A stretch of DNA of 64,000 nucleotides from Ambrosia x helenae (lineage: Eukaryota > Streptophyta > Magnoliopsida > Asterales > Asteraceae). The notes beneath the pieces are model-generated. The model had not been told where the DNA came from and made no database searches. It saw only the letters and a program-made list of their open reading frames with translations. Made by a program: the position numbers and the translations under genes. Shown here in pieces: positions 10,789 to 21,800 of this stretch. The number at the start of each line of letters is the position of its first letter. Position 1 is the stretch's first letter. The stretch is taken from NCBI GenBank assembly GCA_030844895.1, contig CM061228.1:59908033-59972032 (forward strand), written 5' to 3'.

Positions 10789-11198
10789 GATTGGTATCAG
10801 AGCCAATGGTTATAGTGAACTAGGGCTGCATGTAGAGTCTAGTCTATAGCCGAGTATCACACACGTTAGACGGTCACACATAGTTACGAGTCGTGTCGTT
10901 TGGTAACCATACTAGCCTTGTCGGGGTGTCGGTGTCCTCATCACACAGTATCGCGTTATTTTAGGAATGTGTGTATCGGGTGATTTGAAGTTCTAGCTAG
11001 GAGCACGCCTAGAGGACCATGTAGAGCGATTTGTTATTTCGGGTGCACACGAAATCATAAATCGAAATGCATGAAAATCTTGGTGGACTTCGTGTTCGGA
11101 CTAATGGTCATGCTGGAACCATGTTCTAAATTCGTTTGGGTCACTTGTAGCTCGATCTGTTGGTGATTTTGAGTGTCTTGTCTCATGTTTGGCAGAAC
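10789..11198 (+). other. 5' leader and PBS of element B
   Basis: The PBS TGGTATCAGAGCC is at 10792-10804, three bases after the LTR. The leader has no long reading frame. It ends in a pyrimidine-rich stretch and TTTGGCAG (AG ending at 11195), immediately before the gag ATG, which looks like a 3' splice site. Confidence 0.85.
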
Positions 11199-12551
11199 AT
11201 GTCTGGTCGCGCGGGTGGACGTGCTGGTGGACGCCGTGGTGGCGGTGGGGGTCGCAATGGCGGTGGACGAGGTGGTGGGAACATCACCATGACTCAGGCA
11301 GAGTTGGAGCACATGTTACAGCAACAGTTGAACGTTGCGTTGGCCGCTTTCCAGGCTGCTCAGCAGACCCTGGGAAACACTAATCAGGGACAGTCTGGGT
11401 GCACCTACAAGAAGTTTATGGACTGTAAACCCCATTTCTTCAATGGGACTGAAGGAGCGGTGGGACTACTTAGGTGGTTGGAGAAGATTGAGTCGGTGTT
11501 TGCTATGTGTAACTGTCCCGACGCTGATCGCGTCAAGTATGCGTCTGCTACACTGGAGGGACATGCGTTGACCTGGTGGAACTCCACCACTGCGAACCTT
11601 GGTCTGGGTGAGGCCAATGCTATGCCATGGACCGAGTTTGTTCAGATGTTGAGGGCAGAGTATTGCCCAAGAGACGAGATTATGAAGTTGGAGCATGAGT
11701 TTTGGAATCTGAAGATGGTTGGGTCGGAGATCGAGGAGTTTACTGCTAGGCACAAAGAGTTGGCTGTGATGTGCCCCGGTTTGGCTACACCGGAGTACCG
11801 GAGGATTGAGCACTACGTTGCTGGGTTAGTGCCGGAGGTTGCTGGACTTGTTGCCGCTGCTGATCACACCACTATGTTGGCCACTGTTCGGGCAGCTCAC
11901 AAGCTGACCAACATGAAGGTTGCTGAGGGCGTTCTACCTCCAAGGGGTGCTGCTGTGAAAGCCCCTGCGGACAACAAGCGAAAGTGGGATGGTGCTGGGA
12001 AGAGTGCAAGTACGGGTCAACCGCAACAACAGGTGAGGAAGACTGAGGCTTTGGGATCGTCTTCGGGCCAGAGGCAAGACGGGTACACGGGGAAACTGCC
12101 GGAGTGCAATCAATGTGGGTTCCATCATTATGGCAGCTGTGAGAAGTTTCGTTGCAACCGCTGTAAGCGTGTGGGCCATGTTGCTAAAAACTGTAGAGTC
12201 AATCTACAGACAGTTCCAGGCCAAGCGGTTGTCCCTGCCCCTGTCCCTCAGGGGAACCAAGGGTGTTATAACTGTGGGGAGACTGGGCACTTCAAACGTG
12301 ATTGTCCTAAGCTGAACCAAGGGACTGCAGGTGGTGCAGGGAACGAAGGTGGCGGCCGAACTACTCGTGGTCATGTTTATGTCATTGGCGCTAGGGAGAA
12401 CCAGGAGGATCCTGATACTGTTACTGGTGAGTATTCTTTTCTTGATTTTCGTTATGCTAGTACTCATTCTCATTCACGTTGTTTGGCGATTCGTATTCAT
12501 TGTGTGCATTCAGTCTGGTATTTGGTTATCGTTTTGCATTCATGGGTCTGA
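11199..12551 (+). CDS. gag: Gag polyprotein (intact, 450 aa), element B
   Basis: Structural protein that forms the retrotransposon particle and binds its RNA. I chose the ATG at 11199 over the upstream in-frame 11160 because it matches the MSG start of the gag genes in A and C and follows the conserved CAG. A Gly/Arg-rich basic tail (about residues 1-30) comes first, then the capsid-type domain with the ALTWWNS motif (about 65-200). The zinc knuckles follow: a partial CNQCGFHHYGSC at 303 and two CX2CX4HX4C knuckles at 319 and 356. After residue about 409 the frame leaves the gag/protease sequence seen in C (the protease is deleted) and runs into unrelated T-rich sequence to a stop at 12549-12551. 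It is the only intact gag in the window. Confidence 0.9.
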   Translation: MSGRAGGRAGGRRGGGGGRNGGGRGGGNITMTQAELEHMLQQQLNVALAAFQAAQQTLGNTNQGQSGCTYKKFMDCKPHFFNGTEGAVGLLRWLEKIESVFAMCNCPDADRVKYASATLEGHALTWWNSTTANLGLGEANAMPWTEFVQMLRAEYCPRDEIMKLEHEFWNLKMVGSEIEEFTARHKELAVMCPGLATPEYRRIEHYVAGLVPEVAGLVAAADHTTMLATVRAAHKLTNMKVAEGVLPPRGAAVKAPADNKRKWDGAGKSASTGQPQQQVRKTEALGSSSGQRQDGYTGKLPECNQCGFHHYGSCEKFRCNRCKRVGHVAKNCRVNLQTVPGQAVVPAPVPQGNQGCYNCGETGHFKRDCPKLNQGTAGGAGNEGGGRTTRGHVYVIGARENQEDPDTVTGEYSFLDFRYASTHSHSRCLAIRIHCVHSVWYLVIVLHSWV

Positions 12552-12741
12552 TGTGGGTCCTTTGGAGATGCTACTTGGACGGTACCGGTGTGTCATTTAT
12601 ACCGATCACAGTAGTCTCTAGTAGGCCTTCGATCAGGAGGATTCATTGTTTTGTATTCACTTTGGGGAGGGCGGTTCCCCGGCATAGAGTATTCGTTGAT
12701 ATCATCTTTCGTTCGTGGTTATCATTTCGTTTGTGTTCTAG
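12427..12741 (+). other. Possible intron / pol-deletion scar in element B
   Basis: 315-nt T-rich segment bounded by ACTG|GTGAGT and TTGTGTTCTAG|G, good plant splice-site matches. Removal would keep frame and join gag codon ~409 to the pol C-terminal tail ending at the TGA of 12786-12788, homologous to the pol stop region of C. It also contains a degraded RNase H stretch (about 12547-12640) alignable to pol of C around TGGAGAyrytACTTG and ACCGATCACA. It may instead be only a deletion scar. Confidence 0.35.
12547..12640 (+). pseudogene. RNase H relic, element B
   Basis: About 80-90 bp that align to the RNase H segment of element C (31740-31820, minus) around the WRHYLYGT and TDHKSL motifs, with many substitutions and a one-base gap that breaks the frame. 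It shows that B derives from an element with a full pol. Confidence 0.65.
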
Positions 12742-12786
12742 GAAACGTTACTTGGGTTAGGTCGACACTCATTACTGTCGACGAGT

Positions 12787-12916
12787 GAATCTCGGGGCGA
12801 GATTCCTTTCAACAGGGGGATGATGTGACGACCGGGAAAATTTTTCTTTTTTATCGCTTCGTTCTCTTTGACTTCGGGAAATTTTCGGGACGAAAATTCT
12901 TTCAACGTGGGGATGA
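12787..12916 (+). promoter_or_regulatory. Double polypurine tract with two hairpins, element B
   Basis: Inner copy: hairpin GAATCTCG-GGG-CGAGATTC (12787-12805) and purine tract AGGGGGATGA ending at 12823, followed by TGTGACGACCGG. Outer copy: hairpin AATTTTCG-GGA-CGAAAATT (12880-12898) and GTGGGGATGA ending at 12916, followed by the real LTR start. PPTs prime plus-strand DNA synthesis in LTR retrotransposons. The inner hairpin overlaps the old pol stop codon. Confidence 0.75.
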
Positions 12917-15496
12917 TGTGACACCCGGCATGTTCGGCTTAAACATAATAGCAACATCTAAGTCTACCTAAGCGAGAAACGTTTATAAACAAACTTAACT
13001 GGGTTAGTTGAGTCGGGTCAGATTAGGATTGTCCAGGGTTCAATGATCTGGAGGATCATTGGGAGTCATTTTGGGGAATACACTAGTACCGGGTTCCGTT
13101 GTTGGTGACATTACATGAACTAATTAAGTATATGTGTAGATTATGGGTCGTGTGGTGGATTGTATACTTATACTTGCTTAAACGATGTACAAATGATTAT
13201 ACGTGCCTAAATATGCTAAACATAGACTATGGGTGCATGCTTATGTGTTAAGATGTGTTAGAATGCGTTAAACACGACAAACTGGGAAAAGGTTAACATG
13301 TGTTAAAAAGTGCTGTTGACATGTGTTAAAAAGGTGCTGATGACCTGAATGTGGAAATAGTGGGCGAACGTGGAAATGGAACTTGAAAAATGGGCGAACG
13401 TAGAAACAAAGTGGGCGAATGTGGAAAAGTTCCACATTCGACCGCATAAAAGGGGCGAACCTGGACTGGGTATAAATACCATCCTTAGCCATTTTTCACC
13501 ATTTCACAAACCCTAAACGCCTCCAAACACTCTCTATCAGCTATTATCATTGGGGAAGGAGTTTTTGAGCTTGTTTTTCATAACCTAACTCTCTAAATCA
13601 TTACAAGTGAAAATCTAAGGTGTGTTCTTCATTTTAAATCCTTTTTAAACAATTTTAACTTGTTTTCATCTAAACCCCAAGGGTCCAGATCTGATATCAA
13701 CATGTTTTATGGGTAAAAACCTTCCTAATATCTTTCTAAATAAAACCTATTCATAAACAATGAGTTTTCATACAATTTAACATGTGTTTATGTGGTATTA
13801 AGCATTGTTTGATGATTACTTGCTATGTAGATGACATGACTACAACCTAGGGCTGTTATAAATAGAGAGTTATGATGGAAACATGTTACAATTGATTGTT
13901 GATGGTGTTTTGTCGATTAAAGGGGTTTTTAGTTAGATTTAGGGCTTGTTTTTGGATGGTAATGATAGAGTTATGATAGGGGTTTCTTGTTCATAATGAT
14001 TTAAGTATGATGAGCTAATGATTGATTAAATTCAGAAGTTTCCTAATTGGGTAATAATTTCATGCATGATGATGTGACATCTCCATAATTTACTATTTTA
14101 GGAAACTTGTAAAAACGGATAGATTTTGGGGTAAAATCGGTAGGGTTTCGTAGGAATATGTTAATGATGCTTGACTGCTGTAGTTCATGATGTTTCGTGA
14201 TGTTTTCGGATGTTTTCGACGCGTTTTTGGGAAAATCTAACAGCAGGGGCGAACCTGGAATACCTTCGACCAGTCTAACGGTCGAAGGTGGACTTCCAAG
14301 GGTCGAACTTGGAACTGAGGGGGCGAAGGTGGAAGAAAAGGGGCGAAGGTGGGAGTTTAAAGCCACCTTCGACCACTCAAAGCCACGTTCGGCCCTACGT
14401 TAACAGAAATGAGATTTTGATACGAACTAAGTGTTTTATGCTTGAAACTTATGTGTTAAACTTATGTGCATGACTAATTGATGTAATGGGTCACCAACGG
14501 GATGTCGGGTCGGTCTGGGATGTCCGGTTAACGTTTAAACACACTTTTTAACATACGTAGTCAAGATCTGGACAATCGGGGACTAGTTAGCCTTCGGGTT
14601 AATAGTCATTACACTTATGTAAACTCATTGATAGGTTGTCAGTAGTTGGGATTATCATTCACGTATTGGAATTCTAGTTACCAGAGGACGCACTTTAAGG
14701 TGAGTTTCACGGCCCCATTCTTTTACTGGTTTTACAATTTCGGGGGAGAAAACATGCTGTGTTCTTTAAACGTGTGTCAAATGTGTTTTTCCTAAAAGGC
14801 GTGACAACTATGTTTTGGGTACTCATGTATTCACTACGTTTTGGGAATGTTCATTTGGGTTCAAGGTATTCATTTATGTTCCGTATTATATGGCCTATGT
14901 TGTGGCAGTTCGTTAGCCGTGGTGCGGTAGTTCGTTAGCCTCTATGTGGTAGTTCGTTAGCTATGTTATAGTAGTTCGTTGGCCATGGGATGGTAGTTCG
15001 TTAGCTATGGTAAAGCAGTTCGTTGACCATGGGATGGTAGTTCGTTATCTTCGGTGGGCGATAGTTCGTTTGGGAGGTTCGTTATGAAGTTCAAACATTT
15101 AACGAGTGTTTTCATCGGTCGGTAGTATCATGTTGGTCTTTCAAAAGTTCGTGAAACGTTTTACTTAAAAACCTGTGAACTCACCGGCATTATTTGCTGA
15201 CGTTTTTAGCATGTTTGTCTCAGGTCGCTAAGGTAGCAGCTGTCGATAGGCGCACGGAGTCTCACGGCGTCTAGGAATCATATGCACGTTTTGTTAAACA
15301 TTTCAGACTTTATATTTCATTTTGAGTTGTAATACATATTATGCTTCCGCTGTGTTGGAACAGTTTGAACCTTAATGGTTTACTTATGTCAGTTTTACGT
15401 ATCATATAGTGTTGTTTATTGTGACCGTTGACTTGGATCCTGGTGTGTCACGCGCCTCGCGGTAAAACTCCGCAGTGGTAATTTGAGGGTGTGACA
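12917..15496 (+). repeat. 3' LTR of element B (2,580 bp)
   Basis: Near-identical to the 5' LTR at 8150-10788, with the same ends, TATA box (13471-13478), donor-like AAG|GT (GT at 13620), motif clusters (13346-13470; 14242-14397) and minisatellite. It lacks one promoter-cluster copy and one second-cluster copy. Unusually, its right end is followed by another PBS rather than by flanking DNA. Confidence 0.92.
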
Positions 15497-15834
15497 GATT
15501 GGTATCAGAGCCAATGGTTATAGTGAACTAGGGCTGCATGTAGAGTCTAGTCTATAGCCGAGTATCACACACGTTAGACGGTCACACATAGTTACGAGTC
15601 GTGTCGTTTGGTACCATACTAGCCTTGTCGGGGTGTCGGTGTCCTCATCACACAGTATCGCGTTATTTTAGGAATGTGTGTATCGGGTGATTTGAAGTTC
15701 TAGCTAGGAGCACGCCTAGAGGACCATGTAGAGCGATTTGTTATTTCGGGTGCACACGAAATCATAAATCGAAATGCATGAAAATCTTGGTGGACTTCGT
15801 GTTCGGACTAATGGTCATGCTGGAACCATGTTCT
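15497..15834 (+). other. Second PBS and truncated leader after LTR B2
   Basis: PBS at 15500-15512 and about 320 bp of leader that match 10789-11127 with only about one difference (near 15611). It stops inside TGTTCT (15829-15834), a 6-bp identity shared by leader and satellite, and satellite follows. So the 3' LTR of B was also the 5' LTR of a second, deleted copy. Confidence 0.85.
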
Positions 15835-18800
15835 CTTAGATATTATATTTATTACAAGTTAACTATTGCAAAGTCTGTTTTAAAATTCTGGTGACATCTT
15901 TCTTTAGTTGAAAATTATAGTTTTATGACAGTTGTTTGTTAACATCCGTTTGACTACTCATAAAATATTATATAGCCTGAACTTAGAATAGGTTTCCATA
16001 TCAAATTTATTAGTAGGACATTGAACACAATAATAATATTCATGTTAATAATTTTAACTGATGGTTATAATAACTTAAGTGAGTTATATGTAAATATTCA
16101 GTTTACATATATTAAAATATTACTTATAGTGACTATATTTCTGTCATTTGTTAAAAAAGTTTTTCATGGATTTTAATAAAAAACTATAATTTCCCATTAT
16201 ATAGATGGTGATATTTTAGTAGATTTTTTACTGATATAAAGTATATGTTCATTTTTTAAATACATAGGAACAAAAAAAGACTTCAATTCATATGTGAGAA
16301 CAATACATTTAATTGTTAATGTAATATTAAATAATAATCTTTAAATTTAAGTTATATTTCCATCTAGATCCTTCGTTTGTATACTGCTCATCAAAGACTT
16401 TTAGGGCTCTACGGGCTGTTTGTAATTATGAATTTGAAAAGACTGATCTAATATAAATTTATATTTCATGTCATTAAAATATATTAAAATGATTACGGTT
16501 TTGAAGTATCTTTATTAAAAACATTATTTTATTATTATTGTTGTGTTTGCAGTTGTCTTTCATTGTATAAAAAATAAATTAAAATTTAGATAACTAGCTT
16601 CCGACTTTATAGTTTCTTGAAATGCAATAAAAGATTTAGTATATTTCATGTCAATTCTTAAAGAAGTTTGTTATGCAAATATTATTTATTTAAAACATAA
16701 TAAGTAGTCAATAAAAACTATAATTACACCTTTTATAGATGATGATATTTTTGTATAATTTTTATTGATATAAAATATATGTTCAATTTTTAAATATATA
16801 AAAGCAATAAAATAGTTCATTTTTTTTGTAAGAACAATAGTTTTAATTGTTTTATTAATATAAAATAATAACATTATAATGATATGTTAAGTTTCCATCT
16901 AGATCCTTCGTTTGTACAGTGGTCATCAAACACATTTAGGGCTGTGAAAACTGTTTGTAATTATGAATTTGAAAAGACTGTTCTAATTTAAATTTATAGT
17001 TGTTCTCTTAGATATTATATTTATTACAAGTTAACTATTGCAAAGTCTGTTTTAAAATTCTGGTGACATCTTTCTTTAGTTGAAAATTATAGTTTTATGA
17101 CAGTTGTTTGTTAACATCCGTTTGACTACACATAAAATATTATATAGCCTAAACTTCGAATAGGTTTCCATATCAAATTTATTAGTAGGACATTGAACAC
17201 AATAATAATATTCATGTTAATAATTTTAACTGATGGTTATAATAACTTAAGTGAGTTATATGTAAATATTCAGTTTACATATATTAAAATATTACTTATA
17301 GTGACTATATTTCTGTCATTTGTTAAAAAAGTTTTTCATGGATTTTAATAAAAAACTATAATTTCCCATTATATAGATGGTGATATTTTAGTAGATTTTT
17401 TTACTGATATAAAGTATATGTTCATTTTTTAAATACATAGGAACAAAAAAAGACTTCAATTCATATGTGAGAACAATACATTTAATTGTTAATGTAATAT
17501 TAAATAATAATCTTTAAATTTAAGTTATATTTCCATCTAGATCCTTCGTTTGTATACTGCTCATCAAAGACTTTTAGGGCTCTACGGGCTGTTTGTAATT
17601 ATGAATTTGAAAAGACTGATCTAATATAAATTTATATTTCATGTCATTAAAATATATTAAAATGATTACGGTTTTGAAGTATCTTTATTAAAAACATTAT
17701 TTTATTATTATTGTTGTGTTTGCAGTTGTCTTTCATTGTATAAAAAATAAATTAAAATTTAGATAACTAGCTTCCGACTTTATAGTTTCTTGAAATGCAA
17801 TAAAAGATTTAGTATATTTCATGTCAATTCTTAAAGAAGTTTGTTATGCAAATATTATTTATTTAAAACATAATAAGTAGTCAATAAAAACTATAATTAC
17901 ACCTTTTATAGATGAGGATATTTTTGTATAATTTTTATTGATATAAAATATATGTTCAATTTTTAAATATATAAAAGCAATAAAATAGTTCATTTTTTTT
18001 TGTAAGAACAATAGTTTTAATTGTTTTATTAATATAAAATAATAACATTATAATGATATGTTAAGTTTCCATCTAGATCCTTCGTTTGTACAGTGGTCAT
18101 CAAACACATTTAGGGCTGTGAAAACTGTTTGTAATTATGAATTTGAAAAGACTGTTCTAATTTAAATTTATAGTTGTTCTCTTAGATATTATATTTATTA
18201 CAAGTTAACTATTGCAAAGTCTGTTTTAAAATTCTGGTGACATCTTTCTTTAGTTGAAAATTATAGTTTTATGACAGTTGTTTGTTAACATCCGTTTGAC
18301 TACACATAAAATATTATATAGCCTAAACTTCGAATAGGTTTCCATATCAAATTTATTAGTAGGACATTGAACACAATAATAATATTCATGTTAATAATTT
18401 TAACTGATGGTTATAATAACTTAAGTGAGTTATATGTAAATATTCAGTTTACATATATTAAAATATTACTTATAGTGACTATATTTCTGTCATTTGTTAA
18501 AAAAGTTTTTCATGGATTTTTATAAAAAACTATAATTTCCCATTTTATAGATGGTGATATTTTAGTAGATTTTTTACTGATATAAAGTATATGTTCATTT
18601 TTTAAATACATAAGAACAATAAAAGACTTCAATTCATATGTGAGAACAATACATTTAATTGTTAATGTAATATTAAATAATAATCTTTAAATTTAAGTTA
18701 TATTTCCATCTAGATCCTTCGTTTGTATACTTCTCATCAAAGACTTTTAGGGCTCTGCGGGCCGTTTGTAATTATGAATTTGAAAAGACTGATCTAATAT

Positions 18801-21800
18801 AAATTTATATTTCATGTCATTAAAATATATTAAAATGATTACGGTTTTGATGTATCTTTATTAAAAAACATTATTTTATTATTATTGTTGTGTTTGCAGT
18901 TGTCTTTCATTCTATAAAAAATAAATTAAAATTTCGATAACTAGCTTCCGACTTTATAGTTTCTTGAAATGCAATAAAAATTTAGCATATTTCATGTCAA
19001 TTCTTAAAGAAGTTTGTTATGCAAATATTATTTATTTAAAACATAATAAGTAGTCAATAAAAACTATAATTACACCTTTTATAGATGAGGATATTTTTGT
19101 ATAATTTTTATTGATATAAAATATATGTTCAATTTTTAAATATATAAAAGCAATAAAATAGTTCATTTTTTTTGTAAGAACAATAGTTTTAATTGTTTTA
19201 TTAATATAAAATAATAACATTATAATGATATGTTAAGTTTCCATCTAGATCCTTCGTTTGTACAGTGGTCATCAAACACATTTAGGGCTGTGAAAACTGT
19301 TTGTAATTATGAATTTGAAAACACTGTTCTAATTTAAATTTATAGTTGTTCTCTTAGATATTATATTTATTACAAGTTAACTATTGCAAAGTCTGTTTTA
19401 AAATTCTGGTGACATCTTTCTTTAGTTGAAAATTATAGTTTTATGACAGTTGTTTGTTAACATCCGTTTGACTACTCATAAAATATTATATAGCCTGAAC
19501 TTAGAATAGGTTTCCATATCAAATTTATTAGTAGGACATTGAACACAATAATAATATTCATGTTAATAATTTTAACTGATGGTTATAATAACTTAAGTGA
19601 GTTATATGTAAATATTCAGTTTACATATATTAAAATATTACTTATAGTGACTATATTTCTGTCATTTGTTAAAAAAGTTTTTCATGGATTTTTATAAAAA
19701 ACTATAATTTCCCATTTTATAGATGGTGATATTTTAGTAGATTTTTTACTGATATAAAGTATATGTTCATTTTTTAAATACATAGGAACAATAAAAGACT
19801 TCAATTCATATGTGAGAACAATACATTTAATTGTTAATGTAATATTAAATAATAATCTTTAAATTTAAGTTATATTTCCATCTAGATCCTTCGTTTGTAT
19901 ACTTCTCATCAAAGACTTTTAGGGCTCTGCGGGCCGTTTGTAATTATGGTTTTGAAGTATCTTTATTAAAAACATTATTTTATTATTATTGTTGTGTTTG
20001 CAGTTGTCTTTCATTGTATAAAAAATAAATTAAAATTTCGATAACTAGCTTCCGACTTTATAGTTTCTTGAAATGCAATAAAAGATTTAGTATATTTCAT
20101 GTCAATTCTTAAAGAAGTTTGTTATGCAAATATTATTTATTTAAAACATAATAAGTAGTCAATAAAAACTATAATTACACCTTTTATAGATGATGATATT
20201 TTTGTATAATTTTTATTGATATAAAATATATGTTCAATTTTTAAATATATAAAAGCAATAAAATAGTTCATTTTTTTTGTAAGAACAATAGTTTTAATTG
20301 TTTTATTAATATAAAATAATAACATTATAATGATATGTTAAGTTTCCATCTAGATCCTTCGTTTGTACAGTGGTCATCAAACACATTTAGGGCTGTGAAA
20401 ACTGTTTGTAATTATGAATTTGAAAAGACTGTTCTAATTTAAATTTATAGTTGTTCTCTTAGATATTATATTTATTACAAGTTAACTATTGCAAAGTCTG
20501 TTTTAAAATTCTGGTGACATCTTTCTTTAGTTGAAAATTATAGTTTTATGACAGTTGTTTGTTAACATCCGTTTGACTACACATAAAATATTATATAGCC
20601 TGAACTTCGAATAGGTTTCCATATCAAATTTATTAGTAGGACATTGAACACAATGATAATATTCATGTTAATAATTTTAACTGATGGTTATAATAACTTA
20701 AGTGAGTTATATGTAAATATTCAGTTTACATATATTAAAATATTACTTATAGTGACTATATTTCTGTCATTTGTTAAAAAAGTTTTTCATGGATTTTTAT
20801 AAAAAACTATAATTTCCCATTTTATAGATGGTGATATTTTAGTAGATTTTTTACTGATATAAAGTATATGTTCATTTTTTAAATACATAAGAACAATAAA
20901 AGACTTCAATTCATATGTGAGAACAATACATTTAATTGTTAATGTAATATTAAATAATAATCTTTAAATTTAAGTTATATTTTCATCTAGATCCTTCGTT
21001 TGTATACTTCTCATCAAAGACTTTTAGGGCTCTGCGGGCTGTTTGTAATTATGAATTTGAAAAGACTGATCTAATATAAATTTATATTTCATGTCATTAA
21101 AATATATTAAAATGATTACGGTTTTGATGTATCTTTATTAAAAACATTATTTTATTATTATTGTTGTGTTTGCAGTTGTCTTTCATTGTATAAAAAATAA
21201 ATTAAAATTTCGATAACTAGCTTCCGACTTTATAGTTTCTTGAAATGCAATAAAAGATTTAGTATATTTCATGTCAATTCTTAAAGAAGTTTGTTATGCA
21301 AATATTATTTATTTAAAACATAATAAGTAGTCAATAAAAACTATAATTACACCTTTTATAGATGATGATATTTTTGTATAATTTTTATTGATATAAAATA
21401 TATGTTCAATTTTTAAATATATAAAAGCAATAAAATAGTTCATTTTTTTTGTAAGAACAATAGTTTTAATTGTTTTATTAATATAAAATAATAACATTAT
21501 AATGATATGTTAAGTTTCCATCTAGATCCTTCGTTTGTACAGTGGTCATCAAACACATTTAGGGCTGTGAAAACTGTTTGTAATTATGAATTTGAAAAGA
21601 CTGTTCTAATTTAAATTTATAGTTGTTCTCTTAGATATTATATTTATTACAAGTTAACTATTGCAAAGTCTGTTTTAAAATTCTGGTGACATCTTTCTTT
21701 AGTTGAAAATTATAGTTTTATGACAGTTGTTTGTTAACATCCGTTTGACTACACATAAAATATTATATAGCCTGAACTTCGAATAGGTTTCCATATCAAA

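Larger units (their letters stand above)
8150..15496 (+). mobile_element. Element B: gag-only LTR retrotransposon (7,347 bp)
   Basis: Two LTRs (8150-10788 and 12917-15496) flank an internal region of only 2,128 bp holding PBS, leader, intact gag, a short RNase H relic, the pol C-terminal tail and two PPT copies. Protease, RT and integrase are missing. The LTRs are almost identical apart from two small repeat-copy differences, so the element moved recently. This matches the gag-only (TR-GAG) type of non-autonomous plant element, presumably mobilised by a relative such as C. The left flank is satellite. No right target duplication can be read because a second leader follows directly. Confidence 0.87.

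Noticed and set aside
20137..20325. 62-codon minus-strand reading frame repeated in most satellite units
   Set aside because: It exists only because units are copies, is very AT-rich and low in complexity, and several units break it; no sign of coding constraint.
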